DNA of 64,000 nucleotides from Flavobacteriales bacterium (GCA_025210295.1 JAOASC010000026.1:1-64000); one strand, 5' to 3'. Positions 36,889 to 46,180 are shown, counted from the first letter of the stretch. Made by a program: numbers and translations. The notes: generated by a model not told the origin, from the letters alone.

Positions 36889-37980
36889 TTACTTTAGACA
36901 TTCATAGATTTTAAACCGTTTGTTTTCTTGGAGCACCTTAACAGTCGAAAATTTATGTTTTAGGTGCGGGAGGTATTTAAGATGGTTGTTGGCAACCATT
37001 ATAAAGCGCCCATTAGGCTTTAGAACTTGAGCTACTTGAGAAAACATTCCAAGTGGGACACTGATGTTGATTTCATAGCCAAAGTGAAAAGGTGGATTAG
37101 AAATCACTAGATCAAAAGAAGAGTCAGCAATTGTTGCTAAAGTATTGTCGTGAATATAGGAGCAATTATAGGCTTGTAAATTCAATTGAGAAGAAGCAAT
37201 CGCCAAAAATGAATCATCTAATAAGGTTACAGCTGCATGAGGTTGCTGCTGTAAGGCCATTAACCCTAAAATACCATTTCCAGAGGCCAAGTCTAGAATT
37301 TTTTCTTCATTTTTTTGAATAATAAGGTGATCAATTAAAAATTGAGAGGCATAGTCAATATTGGATGCTGAAAAAACACCATAATACTGTTGAAGCTCAT
37401 TCCCTTTATAATTGAGATGATGTAACGGGATTAGTTGCTTCGTTTTCTTTTTCTGAAGAACAATTAATCGTGCTTTCTTATGGGCTTTTGTTTGTTGAAT
37501 ATCTTCGAAATACTTACTGGCAACTTTTAAGAGTTGAGGTGTGAAATATTTCGTCATAAAACTACAAATGATGCGTCCGTCATCTGTTAAGTTTTGATGG
37601 ATTTGAGCCAAATAAAGTTCAAATAAATCTATTGATTTAGGTACTTTAAGTAGACCAAGATTGTGCTTCGTGTTTAGGTGCTCCAATGGCGAGACCAATT
37701 GCGAAGAAAGTAATTCGAAATTATTGATCTTACTATTTGCTTTTAAAGCATATTCTTGCGTCTTGTTGTTAACAATACTTATTGGGGTATAGGTGTTGAG
37801 CGTAGTAGCTAAAAAGCCAAAATCATCATTAGCAATAATGATTTTGGAGTTTTGATCAAGTAAATCTTCTAAATAAATTAACGTCAATTCATCTCCAGCA
37901 TTCCATGGTTTTAGGGAATTATTGCTGTTAGAGGGATAGCGTTTGATCGAATAGTGTTTATCTAGAAAACGATACTCCAT
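36889..37980 (-). CDS. rlmG: RlmG/RsmC-type rRNA guanine-N2 methyltransferase
   Basis: 363 residues, the length of the two-domain N2-guanine methyltransferases. The N-terminal domain starts with LKPWNAGDELTL, like the LxAWDAADE of RlmG. The C-terminal SAM domain has LDLASGNGILGL (about 229-240) and the catalytic NPPFHF motif at 295-300. RlmG methylates G1835 of 23S rRNA and RsmC G1207 of 16S rRNA. The N-terminal match favours RlmG, but the choice is tentative. Lies next to the S9 peptidase gene, with a one-base gap and no functional link evident. Confidence 0.75.
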   Translation of the reverse strand: MEYRFLDKHYSIKRYPSNSNNSLKPWNAGDELTLIYLEDLLDQNSKIIIANDDFGFLATTLNTYTPISIVNNKTQEYALKANSKINNFELLSSQLVSPLEHLNTKHNLGLLKVPKSIDLFELYLAQIHQNLTDDGRIICSFMTKYFTPQLLKVASKYFEDIQQTKAHKKARLIVLQKKKTKQLIPLHHLNYKGNELQQYYGVFSASNIDYASQFLIDHLIIQKNEEKILDLASGNGILGLMALQQQPHAAVTLLDDSFLAIASSQLNLQAYNCSYIHDNTLATIADSSFDLVISNPPFHFGYEINISVPLGMFSQVAQVLKPNGRFIMVANNHLKYLPHLKHKFSTVKVLQENKRFKIYECLK

Positions 37981-37981
37981 A

Positions 37982-40117
37982 TTAATTTTTTTGATTGGCT
38001 AAATGAATTAAAAAAGCATAATCTAAAGCGGTTTCTTTTAAATATTCAAAACGGCCACTAGCGCCACTATGGCCAGTTTCCATATTGGTTTTTAGTAGAA
38101 GTAAATTGTCATTAGTTTTTAATTCTCGAAGTTTAGCAACCCACTTTGCTGGTTCCCAATATTGAACTTGTGAATCATGAAGTCCCGTTGTTACTAATAG
38201 GTTAGGGTAATTTTGAGCTTTTACATTGTCATAAGGAGAATAAGATTTCATATATTCATAATAAACCTTATCATTTGGGTTACCCCATTCTTCATATTCC
38301 CCTGTAGTTAAAGGAATAGAAGCATCTAACATAGTCGTCACCACATCAACAAATGGAACAGCAGCAATAACACCTTTATAGAGTTCAGGATTGTAATTAA
38401 TAACAGCTCCCATCAGTAAACCTCCAGCACTTCCACCTTCTGCAAATAAGTTATCAGGAGAAGTATAGCCTTCTTCAATTAAATAGTTTGAACAGTCAAT
38501 AAAATCAAAAAATGTATTTTTCTTTTTTAAGAATTTTCCATCCTCATACCATGACCTACCAAGTGTTTGACTTCCTCTGATGTGTGCGATAGCAAAAACA
38601 AATCCTCTATCAAGTAAACTTAATCTACTAATACTAAAGTTAGGCTCCACATTAATACCGTAAGAACCATAAGCATATTGTAATAAGGGTGTGTTTGGAG
38701 TAATTTCAGTCGTTTTTTTATAGACCAGTGAGATCGGTATTTGAGCACCATCTCTAGCAGTAGCTATTAAGCGTTTAGAAATATAATCACTAGGATTGTG
38801 TCCTCCTATAATTGTCGTTTGCTTCAACAACTTTTGTGTTTTGGTTTGCATATCAAACTCATAAATTGAGCTAGGAGTGGTTAATGAATTATAATTGTAC
38901 CTTAATTTATTCGTATTAAATTCAATGTTTGTAGTCGTTTCAGCAAAGTAGGTAGGGTCATTAAAAGGAATATAAAAAGAGTCCTCTGTCTTTAAATTGA
39001 TCACTTTTAATTGTGCTAAGCCATCTTTGCGTTCAGAGATGACCATAAAGTCATTGAATACATCAATGTTTTCAATTAAGATTTGTTCATCATGGGGAAT
39101 ATATTCTTTCCAGTTTTTAATGCTTGTTTCGTTCTCAGCACAGACCATTACCTTAAAATTTTGAGCATCTAGGTTGGTCAAAATATAGAATTGGTCATCT
39201 TTATGAAAAATAGCGTATTCAACACCTTTAGTTCTAGGATTAAAAGGGATAAATTCACCATGGGGAGTATCTGCATTTAATAAAAGGTACTCATCGGTTA
39301 ATGTGCTCGAAGAACCAATAACGATATACTTTTCGGATTTTGTTTTGTAGACATAAGTATCAAATTGCTCATCTTTTTCTTCATAAACGATCACATCTTC
39401 AGATGGAGAAGTCCCTATTGTGTGTCTCATGATTCTGTACGAGCGAAGAGTTTCTTCATCTTGTAATGTATAAAAAATAGTTTGGTTATCATTGGCCCAA
39501 GTAATCGCTCCTGTTGTGTTGGGAATGACTTCTTTTAAGAGCTCACCAGACTTAAGGTTTTTAAAGTGAATATCGTATTTTCTTCTAGACACAGTGTCAG
39601 TAGAATAGGCTAAAAGTTCATTGTTGGGGCTTACTTCATTGTCGTATAATTGAAAAAAGCTTTTTCCTTTAGCTAATTCATTGCAGTCAAGTAAAATTTC
39701 TTCAGGGGCATCAAGAGTCCCCTTTTTTCTACTTTTGATCATGTACTCGCTACCTTTCTCGAATCTAGAGATATAGTAATAACCATTATAGAAATATGGA
39801 ACAGATTGGTCTTCTTCTTTTATTTTACTTTTGATTTCTAAGAATAGTTCTTCTTGAAGTTGTTCGGTTGGAGCCAATTGGTTTTCGGTATAATTATTTT
39901 CTTGATTCAAATAGTCAAGAACCTTTGGATTCTCCCTTTCATTTAACCAAAAATAGTTATCTATTCTTGTGTCGTTGTGTGTGTGGAGTTCTTTAGGGTG
40001 TTTTTCACAAACAGGAGCTTTTATTATTTCAGCTTTTTCTATATTCTTCATGGAATCGTTATTAGAACAATTAGTTAGTATCAAGCAAGATGCTATAGGG
40101 AAGAGTAGTTTTTTCAT
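37982..40117 (-). CDS. S9A oligopeptidase (protease II-like) lipoprotein
   Basis: 711 residues. The lipoprotein signal ends at C17 (LILTNCSNN). A seven-bladed propeller (about 75-440) is followed by the alpha/beta hydrolase domain with nucleophile S563 in GGSAGG, D648 in GLHDSQV and H683 in TGHSGASG, the order of prolyl oligopeptidases and oligopeptidase B. The propeller restricts access so that only short peptides are cut. The lipid anchor suggests a periplasmic or surface location rather than the cytoplasmic location of E. coli PtrB. Within the same strand run as the TPR lipoprotein genes and def. Confidence 0.9.
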   Translation of the reverse strand: MKKLLFPIASCLILTNCSNNDSMKNIEKAEIIKAPVCEKHPKELHTHNDTRIDNYFWLNERENPKVLDYLNQENNYTENQLAPTEQLQEELFLEIKSKIKEEDQSVPYFYNGYYYISRFEKGSEYMIKSRKKGTLDAPEEILLDCNELAKGKSFFQLYDNEVSPNNELLAYSTDTVSRRKYDIHFKNLKSGELLKEVIPNTTGAITWANDNQTIFYTLQDEETLRSYRIMRHTIGTSPSEDVIVYEEKDEQFDTYVYKTKSEKYIVIGSSSTLTDEYLLLNADTPHGEFIPFNPRTKGVEYAIFHKDDQFYILTNLDAQNFKVMVCAENETSIKNWKEYIPHDEQILIENIDVFNDFMVISERKDGLAQLKVINLKTEDSFYIPFNDPTYFAETTTNIEFNTNKLRYNYNSLTTPSSIYEFDMQTKTQKLLKQTTIIGGHNPSDYISKRLIATARDGAQIPISLVYKKTTEITPNTPLLQYAYGSYGINVEPNFSISRLSLLDRGFVFAIAHIRGSQTLGRSWYEDGKFLKKKNTFFDFIDCSNYLIEEGYTSPDNLFAEGGSAGGLLMGAVINYNPELYKGVIAAVPFVDVVTTMLDASIPLTTGEYEEWGNPNDKVYYEYMKSYSPYDNVKAQNYPNLLVTTGLHDSQVQYWEPAKWVAKLRELKTNDNLLLLKTNMETGHSGASGRFEYLKETALDYAFLIHLANQKN

Positions 40118-40123
40118 TCATCA

Positions 40124-40633
40124 TTATTTAAAAGAGTCAAGTTGCTCTTGAGGAGATTTTTGTAAAAAAGGGATATAATGAGCTAGGCTTTTAGCAAGTT
40201 CATGGTCGGGATATATTTCAATAATTTGCTGATAAATAGAAATTGCTTTATTGATATTACCGATTTTCTCTTCATAAATTTTTCCTTTGTTATATAAATA
40301 AATAGGAGCATTTTTCGATTGAGGAAAGTGGCGCAGTAAAAGCTCTATGATTTTAATGTTTTCCTGGTTTTTATTTAAGCCATCTGCACTTTTGGCTGCT
40401 AAAGTAAGCACTTCTTCTTTGTGCGTACTTTTCGGAAAAATAGAGTCAAAAAAAAGTGACTCTCGATACAACGAATCAGCCACTTCTTTGTTTAATGTTA
40501 AATCTGTATTTACTAGCTGCTTTTCTAATGTTTTTAATGAGGCATATTGTGTTTTTTCATATTTCCTAGTAGAACAACTAGATAAGATAAAAACAGCAGC
40601 TAAAAGGTATAAATACTTCACGCCTATGTCCAA
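40124..40633 (-). CDS. TPR-like small lipoprotein (paralog A)
   Basis: 169 residues. Signal peptide with lipobox cysteine at C20 (AAVFILSSCSTRK). The mature part has two or three TPR-like helical pairs (AAKSADGLNKNQENIKIIEL, NKGKIYEEKIGNINKAISIY). It shares the segments xNKGKxxEEKxGxIxxAxxxY and LAK/LSKSxxxYxxxxQ with the neighbouring gene at 40641, so the two are tandem duplicates. Function unknown: outer membrane lipoproteins with TPRs often act as scaffolds. Seven bases separate it from the upstream copy. Confidence 0.75.
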   Translation of the reverse strand: MDIGVKYLYLLAAVFILSSCSTRKYEKTQYASLKTLEKQLVNTDLTLNKEVADSLYRESLFFDSIFPKSTHKEEVLTLAAKSADGLNKNQENIKIIELLLRHFPQSKNAPIYLYNKGKIYEEKIGNINKAISIYQQIIEIYPDHELAKSLAHYIPFLQKSPQEQLDSFK

Positions 40634-40640
40634 AAGAAAA

Positions 40641-41231
40641 TTACTCTTGATTTAGTTCCTTATAGTAAAGAATCTTTTCCTCAGCAGTCATATCTATAAT
40701 TCCTTTGCTTAAGTAGGTTTTCATACTTTTAGAAAGTGGATTTCTTGGGTATCTTTTTATTAATTCTTTATAAGCAGCTTTAGCAGCATCAATTTTACCC
40801 ATTTTTTCTTCTAAAACCTTTCCTTTGTTGTAAAGGTGAACTACGGTTTTATTCGATTCAGGTAAGTCATTTGCTAGTTGATGATAAATTTCTACAGCTT
40901 CTTTATAATTACCAATATCTTCAGCTCCTTTAGCAGCATATACCAAAGCCGTTTCTAAGTTTTTACTTTCAGGGTAATCCTTGCTAAAAGCAATAGCATT
41001 TGAGTAAAGTTCTTTGGCTATATTTAAGTCAATGGTTAAGTCGTTCTTCACACGTTGTTCGTCTAACTCTTGAAGTTCTTTAAAATCTTTCGATTCTTCA
41101 GCAGGGTCTTTACTTTCTGTCTCTACAACTTCTTTAGCTTCAGTTTCTTGCCCCTTTACAGCTTCCTTTTGTTCGCCCCCACAGCTAAACATTAGGTATC
41201 CTAAAGAAAATAAAATAAGTATTCGTTTCAT
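40641..41231 (-). CDS. TPR-like small lipoprotein (paralog B)
   Basis: 196 residues. Lipobox cysteine at C17 (GYLMFSCGGEQ), then an acidic linker (about 20-55, rich in Glu/Lys) and TPR-like helices (about 60-180; YAAKGAEDIGNYKEAVEIYH, NKGKVLEEKMGKIDAAKAAY). The homologous middle and C-terminal segments identify it as the duplicate partner of the gene at 40124, from which it differs by the acidic linker. It lies next to def, a common neighbourhood for small TPR proteins in Bacteroidota. No specific role can be assigned. Confidence 0.75.
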   Translation of the reverse strand: MKRILILFSLGYLMFSCGGEQKEAVKGQETEAKEVVETESKDPAEESKDFKELQELDEQRVKNDLTIDLNIAKELYSNAIAFSKDYPESKNLETALVYAAKGAEDIGNYKEAVEIYHQLANDLPESNKTVVHLYNKGKVLEEKMGKIDAAKAAYKELIKRYPRNPLSKSMKTYLSKGIIDMTAEEKILYYKELNQE

Positions 41232-41304
41232 AGTGTGTTTTTTTTAAAATAATTTGGGGCAATGTCTAACAAGTTATAAAAGGTTCTAAAGATAGAAAAA
41301 AAAC

Positions 41305-41889
41305 TTATTTATTTGGAAATTTCATTCTGTAATTTACAGAAATATTTCCCTTAGAAATATCGTTTAGTTTTCTTTTGAGTAAACGCTTCTTTAAAGGGGA
41401 TAAGTAATCTGTAAATAGTATGCCCTCTATATGATCATACTCATGTTGAATAATACGTGCAGCGATGCCAGTATAGGTTTCTTCTTTAAACTCCCAATTT
41501 TCGTCAAAATAGGAAATGGTTATCGTGTTATGACGGTTGACGTCTTCTCGAATTCCAGGAATGCTTAAACACCCCTCAGAAAAATTCCATTTCTTACCTG
41601 TTTCTTCTTCAATAATAGGATTAATAAAGATTTTTTTAAAGTTTTTAAGAATTTCAAAGTTTTTTGCTTCGATTTCATTTTCAGGTTCCTCTTCTCCAAA
41701 TGGCGAAGCATCTACAATAAAAATTCGTTTATCCAACCCAATCTGTGGCGCTGCTAAACCAACTCCAGATGCTTTGTACATGGTTTCAAACATGTTGGAA
41801 ATTAATTCTGATAAATCTGTTCCTTCTTCAAACTCCTCACAATCCGCTCTCAATACAGGAGTTCCATATGCTACAATCGGTAAAACCAT
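41305..41889 (-). CDS. def: Peptide deformylase
   Basis: 194 residues from the ATG at 41889; a frame open to 41907 adds only MQKNSF and is less likely. All three family motifs are intact: GVGLAAPQIG (42-51), EGCLSIPG with metal-ligand C107, and QHEYDH with metal ligands H149 and H153 and the catalytic Glu. The enzyme removes the formyl group from the N-terminal methionine of new proteins. It uses Fe2+ in most bacteria. Cytoplasmic and essential in most bacteria. It is the first gene of the minus-strand run. Confidence 0.96.
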   Translation of the reverse strand: MVLPIVAYGTPVLRADCEEFEEGTDLSELISNMFETMYKASGVGLAAPQIGLDKRIFIVDASPFGEEEPENEIEAKNFEILKNFKKIFINPIIEEETGKKWNFSEGCLSIPGIREDVNRHNTITISYFDENWEFKEETYTGIAARIIQHEYDHIEGILFTDYLSPLKKRLLKRKLNDISKGNISVNYRMKFPNK

Positions 41890-42036
41890 AAAACTATTTT
41901 TTTGCAAATTTGTTATTTTTCCGCCTAATTTCCTAAAATTAGGAGCTGCGATTTAATTTTGAAAGCTCAAATAAATGTGTAATTTAAATTTTAGACTTAC
42001 TTTTGGAAAAATATATAAGCAGATAAATACAATATT

Positions 42037-42678
42037 ATGAGAAAGATATTTTATTCTTTATTTGTTTTTGCTGGATTAGCATTAACAAGTTGTTCGGAGA
42101 ACAATGATAAAGGACATGACGAACATGGACATGAACATCACGAGGGGCATGAAGGCCACGAAGGACATGACCACGAGGGGCATGACCACGAAGGGCATGA
42201 GCATGGGGAACACGCTCATCACGAAACGACAGAAGAGGCGGAAAAACCAAGTTTTCCAGTGGAAGGATATGAGTTTTATGGGATGGCTGAAGTAAAGCCA
42301 GGAGAAGCTGTTACTGTAGAAGAAATGGTTGCAAAAATTCATGCAGATGGATCATTTGATGGCAATGTAAGTGCTGTATTAGATGGTGTTTGTAAGAAAA
42401 TGGGATGTTGGGTAACGATGGTCAATAAATCAGGAGAATCTGTTAGAGTTCGTTTTAAAGATCATGAGTTTGGTGTGCCAACAGATACACCAGAGGGGAC
42501 AGAAGTGGTGTTGAGAGGTATTGGAACAATGGATACAACCTCAGTTGAATTACAAAAACATTACTTAGATGATGCCAAAGAAGCTGGACAAGAGGTTGCT
42601 CAAGAACAGTATGATGCGATCACAGAAGATTTGATCGAGATTTCATTTATTTCTGACGGAATATTGGTGAAGAAGTAA
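42037..42678 (+). CDS. His-rich DUF4920 lipoprotein
   Basis: 213 residues. Signal peptide with lipobox cysteine at C19 (LALTSCSENN). Residues about 25-68 are almost entirely His, Glu, Gly and Asp in repeating HEGH and HDHEGH units, about twenty histidines in all, a strong candidate metal-binding tail for Zn, Ni, Cu or Co. The C-terminal domain (about 78-213) is DUF4920, with a conserved GVCKKMGCWVTM that places two cysteines five residues apart. The role of DUF4920 is unknown; the Cys pair plus His stretch suggests metal handling in the envelope. A -7 box TACTTTTG lies at 41998-42005. It ends three bases before wecB. Confidence 0.85.
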   Translation: MRKIFYSLFVFAGLALTSCSENNDKGHDEHGHEHHEGHEGHEGHDHEGHDHEGHEHGEHAHHETTEEAEKPSFPVEGYEFYGMAEVKPGEAVTVEEMVAKIHADGSFDGNVSAVLDGVCKKMGCWVTMVNKSGESVRVRFKDHEFGVPTDTPEGTEVVLRGIGTMDTTSVELQKHYLDDAKEAGQEVAQEQYDAITEDLIEISFISDGILVKK

Positions 42679-42681
42679 GGT

Positions 42682-43764
42682 ATGAATAATCAACTGATAT
42701 ACATATTAGTAGGAACACGACCAAATTTTATCAAAGTAACTCGTTTTAAGGAGTTAGCTGAAAAGTATGGGAAAACAGTAAAGATTATACATACTGGCCA
42801 ACACTTTGATGAGAATATGGCGAATGTTTTTTTTAAACAATTTGAATTAGAGCCCGACTACTTTTTAGAAGTTGGTGGGCTCTCTCCAAATTCTCAAATA
42901 GGAGAAATCATCTTAAGGCTGGAAAAACTATTTGAAACAATTGGTCGTCCAGATTATTTTATGGTTCCAGGAGATGTCAATTCAACATTAGCTGGAGCAA
43001 TTGCCGCCAATAAAATGGGAATTAAATTGGTGCATCTAGAAAGTGGGTTAAGATCTAAGGATCAGTTAATGCCTGAAGAACATAATCGAATTTTGACAGA
43101 TTATTTAGCAGATGTTTGTTTTGTCACTGAACAATCAGGGTTAGATAATTTAGAAGCAGAAGAAAGCCTTTCTAAGGTGCACTATGTCGGGAATACCATG
43201 ATTGATACTCTAGTACATTTCGAACCAAAAATTGAGGCTTCAACAATCTTAGAGGAGCTTCAAATGGTGAATCAAAATTATGTGTTAGCGACCTTTCATA
43301 GACCATCTAATGTGGATACAAAGGAAAAACTAGAAAAACTATTAGAGATTCTAAAAACAATTACTAGTTATCAAAAGTTAATCTTACCATTACACCCAAG
43401 AACACTAAAAATGTTTAAAACTTTTGATTTGTATGAGCAGCTTGGTAAACTTGAAAATTTAGTGTTAACAACCCCATTAGGGTATTTCGAGTTTCAAAAA
43501 CTGATTAAGTATAGTAAATTGGTGATTACAGATAGTGGGGGGATACAAGAAGAAACCACATATAGACAGGTTCCATGTTTGACGTTAAGGGAGAATACGG
43601 AGCGCCCAATCACGATTACAGAGGGAACAAATACCTTAGTTAAATTCACATCAAAAGATATAGCCCACTATCTTCAAGAGGTTTTATCTGGAAGCTATAA
43701 AAGAGGTAGCGTTCCAAAATATTGGGACGGAAAAGCTTCTGAGCGAATTCTATCTATTTTATGA
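42682..43764 (+). CDS. wecB: UDP-N-acetylglucosamine 2-epimerase
   Basis: 360 residues, the usual length. Diagnostic motifs are VGTRPNFIKV at the N-terminus, HTGQHFDENM, VPGDVNSTLAGAIAANKMGI and HLESGLRS with EEHNRILTDYLAD. It interconverts UDP-GlcNAc and UDP-ManNAc in the cytoplasm, supplying ManNAc (or an acidic derivative) to surface polysaccharides. No UDP-ManNAc dehydrogenase gene (WecC) is seen in the window. It is the first gene of the plus arm of the glycan locus, three bases after the DUF4920 gene, and overlaps the next glycosyltransferase by four bases (ATGA). Confidence 0.93.
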   Translation: MNNQLIYILVGTRPNFIKVTRFKELAEKYGKTVKIIHTGQHFDENMANVFFKQFELEPDYFLEVGGLSPNSQIGEIILRLEKLFETIGRPDYFMVPGDVNSTLAGAIAANKMGIKLVHLESGLRSKDQLMPEEHNRILTDYLADVCFVTEQSGLDNLEAEESLSKVHYVGNTMIDTLVHFEPKIEASTILEELQMVNQNYVLATFHRPSNVDTKEKLEKLLEILKTITSYQKLILPLHPRTLKMFKTFDLYEQLGKLENLVLTTPLGYFEFQKLIKYSKLVITDSGGIQEETTYRQVPCLTLRENTERPITITEGTNTLVKFTSKDIAHYLQEVLSGSYKRGSVPKYWDGKASERILSIL

Positions 43765-44852
43765 GGAATACCATCCATTATATCACCTATAATGATACTT
43801 ATAGTGGGATCTATCAAAGCCAGGTAATAGATGTTGTAAAGCATTTGAATTTGAAATTTGATGTTGAAGTTCGTTTAATAGCATTTGTCCCAATTAGGTT
43901 GTGGAATCAACAGCGTAAAATTATAACATCTAAGTTGCCTGAAGCAAGCGTTTATCCTGTTTTAGGAGCTTTAGATAAAGTGAAAAGAACGAGTAGATTT
44001 TTAAAGATTATTTCCAATAAGCAGTTTGCAATTTGTAGAGGCCCGTTGGCTTTTTTATTGACAAAAGGTTATTACAGAAAAGTAGTGTATGACGGGAGGG
44101 CTGCTGTTGAAGCAGAGGTGACAGAGTACAACGTTACAGGTCATCAACACTTAGATGAACTCTTTATTCGTGCAGAAAATTTTGCGATTAATAATGCTGA
44201 TTATTTTATCAGTGTATCAAAGAAGTTGGTAGAATATTGGGAAGAGAAGTTAGGACATAAAATTTCTCATCAAAAATACTCAATTATACCATGTACATTA
44301 ACAAGTCTAAGTCATTCTTCAACGAGGAGAGTTGATTCTGAAAATGTAAGGGTTGTTTATGCAGGAGGGACAGGAGCTTGGCAATCTTTTGAGAAAGTAG
44401 TTGGCTTATTGGATGAATTGATGGCAAAACAAGCAAATCTTGAAGTTTTGTTTTTAACAAAAGAAAATCCACATTTGTTAAAGCTATTAAAGAAGTATCC
44501 TGATAGAAGTGAACGTAAATGGGTGGCTCATGATGAGGTGTTTAATGAATTGTCTAGTTGTGATTATGGGATTTTATTGAGAGAAGATAGAGTGACCAAT
44601 AGCGTAGCATCTCCTGTTAAATTTGCTGAGTACCTCAATGCTGGATTAAAAGTGTTGATATCGCCAAATATTGGAGATTTTTCGGAGTTTGTAAAAAAGA
44701 ATGATTGTGGTATTGTAATTGAAGATAAGATACCATTTCTAGAAAAAAATATACATCATAAAGAGTTAGCTGAACTGTGTGAAGTTTATTTTTATAAATG
44801 CTCTAAAAATATTGCTAAAGAATACGCTAAAATGCTGTCTCGAGTTAACTAA
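43761..44852 (+). CDS. GT-B glycosyltransferase (GT4-like)
   Basis: 363 residues. The layout is of a GT-B enzyme: an N-terminal domain (about 1-170) and a C-terminal nucleotide-sugar domain with VRVVYAGGTGAWQSF, SCDYGILLREDRVTNSVASP and EYLNAGLKVL, the E-x7-E region of GT4-like enzymes. Sugar and acceptor are unknown. Coupled with wecB through an ATGA overlap, it may use the ManNAc-derived nucleotide sugar, although this is inference. The region after its stop contains only degraded genes. Confidence 0.8.
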   Translation: MRNTIHYITYNDTYSGIYQSQVIDVVKHLNLKFDVEVRLIAFVPIRLWNQQRKIITSKLPEASVYPVLGALDKVKRTSRFLKIISNKQFAICRGPLAFLLTKGYYRKVVYDGRAAVEAEVTEYNVTGHQHLDELFIRAENFAINNADYFISVSKKLVEYWEEKLGHKISHQKYSIIPCTLTSLSHSSTRRVDSENVRVVYAGGTGAWQSFEKVVGLLDELMAKQANLEVLFLTKENPHLLKLLKKYPDRSERKWVAHDEVFNELSSCDYGILLREDRVTNSVASPVKFAEYLNAGLKVLISPNIGDFSEFVKKNDCGIVIEDKIPFLEKNIHHKELAELCEVYFYKCSKNIAKEYAKMLSRVN

Positions 44853-44932
44853 TTATTGTTTTTAGTTGTTCAGTTTTTTTACCTCAATAACCTATAGGTT
44901 AAAATATAATTTTTAGTAGTAGCTATACTTGG

Positions 44933-45291
44933 TCATGGGATAAAGCCTTTAGGAATGTATGTGTTAAAATATTCTAGTGCTAATTTTTCATCAAACGGGT
45001 ATGAACTTCTGATAGAGTCGAAAAGGACTTGATAGCCTTTGTTAAGGTTTACGTTGATATTGTTTCCCAAATAATGTTTGGAATCAGTTTTTTTAACTTG
45101 CTTTTTAAAGATGATGTTTTTTGGGGATGTTGATTGGTTGGTTTTGAAGAAGAGGTGCCTCCAATAATTAGTGTTTTTACTTCATGACCATGATATTTAA
45201 ACCCAGCAATAACTTCTCTCATGTGGGTCCCGTAACCTGTGTTGTCAGAAAGATTTAAATGTGGATGCGCTGAATAGTATAAAATTTTCAT
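44933..45291 (-). pseudogene. Truncated GT4-like glycosyltransferase remnant
   Basis: The first 80 codons (45291 down to 45052) start like a glycosyltransferase: MKILYYSAHPHLNLSDNTGY followed by GTHMREVIAGFKYHGHEV. A stop ends that frame at 45049. In another frame a C-terminus-like tail continues to a TGA at 44933-44935 with the segment LNKGYQVLFDSIRSSYPFDE. The N-terminal and C-terminal ends are thus joined with most of the gene missing. Not functional as it stands. Confidence 0.7.
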
Positions 45292-45396
45292 TTCTATTAA
45301 CCTAAAAAGATTGTCAAATATAACTTGTCTTTGTGCTAAAAGTGGTTTTATGAATTAAAGTTATGTTAAAATAAAACCATTGGTTCACTGTAGTGT

Positions 45397-45426
45397 AGGG
45401 CAATAAGGAAGAGATCTTATTGCCCT
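45397..45426. other. Hairpin between two pseudogenes
   Basis: AGGGCAATAAG and CTTATTGCCCT form a perfect 11-bp stem around an 8-nt loop. No T run follows on either side, so it is not a classical terminator, though it may have served as one for the decayed formyltransferase gene ending at 45445. Confidence 0.6.
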
Positions 45427-45444
45427 CAATATAACTATATCTAT

Positions 45445-46180
45445 TTAACTATCGGTATTTTTGTAATGCTTACTTACGTCACCATAAGTAATAAATTGAC
45501 CATTAACCTTATCCAAGGCTTCTTTTAGTAATCTTGGTGTTATCAGACCAATGTGGATTAATTTGGCCTCCATAAGGCTCACCTCTCGGGTGATAAGTCG
45601 CTTCAGATTCGTTTTGAGGAGTAAGTGTGAATGTGTTGTCTGCAAAGGAGGGGAGTGTTTCTTTAAAAAGTTCGCCTCCAGCAGAGGTAACTTTATTGTA
45701 TAAAGTTTCAGCAGTATCATTTTCTGTAATATCAACCTTTGAACGAGCAACGATAGGTCCATTGTCTACTCCTGTCATCATCCTGTGTATGGTTATCTCC
45801 ATTTATTAGAGACCAAGGAATTGGGCGTGAACCTCTATTTTTAGGAAGGTATGCAGTATGTATATTATATACTCCAAGTTTAGGTATGTTCAGAAGCGTT
45901 TCTTTAAAGATCTCACTCCAAAAGCATGAAATAATAATATCGAGGTTCAAATTAGTAAGAAAATCAAGTGATTCGGGGCTGTTTACTTTCATGTTTTTAT
46001 AAACAGGAATACCTTTCTTTTTCGCTTTCTCTTTAGGTTTCTATGACCTAAATTGAGCCATGTTTTCATTGAAGGGTCATTGTCTCGTGTATAAACGCCC
46101 AGAACTTGATGGCCTTGTGTAGAAAGATGGTCTAAAACTAAGCAAGATAACTCTTTACTACCTATTAAAAATACTCTCAT
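45445..46180 (-). pseudogene. Formyltransferase pseudogene with three frame changes
   Basis: Reading from 46180 downwards, four pieces in changing frames reconstruct a formyl transferase related to methionyl-tRNA formyltransferase and sugar N-formyltransferases: MRVFLIGSKELSCLVLDHLS; IIISCFWSEIF and GVYNIHTAYLPKNRGSRPIP; TIHRMMTGVDNGPIVARS; and KEALDKVNGQFITYGD. The frame changes lie near 46035, 45795 and 45540. The His-Asp-like catalytic segment is spread over the second and third pieces. In a glycan locus it would have formylated an amino sugar. Lesions are small indels and could be confirmed or refuted by resequencing. Confidence 0.8.

Noticed and set aside
42035-42342. Minus-strand open frames opposite the DUF4920 gene, full of His, Arg and Pro
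   Set aside because: They mirror the repeat-rich His-tail region. The plus-strand reading has a signal peptide and a conserved domain.
44889-44900. Palindrome AACCTATAGGTT
   Set aside because: Short, isolated and not linked to a promoter or repeat, so probably chance in AT-rich DNA.
45627-45809. Plus-strand open frame within the formyltransferase pseudogene
   Set aside because: The minus-strand pieces carry clear formyltransferase motifs and this frame does not.
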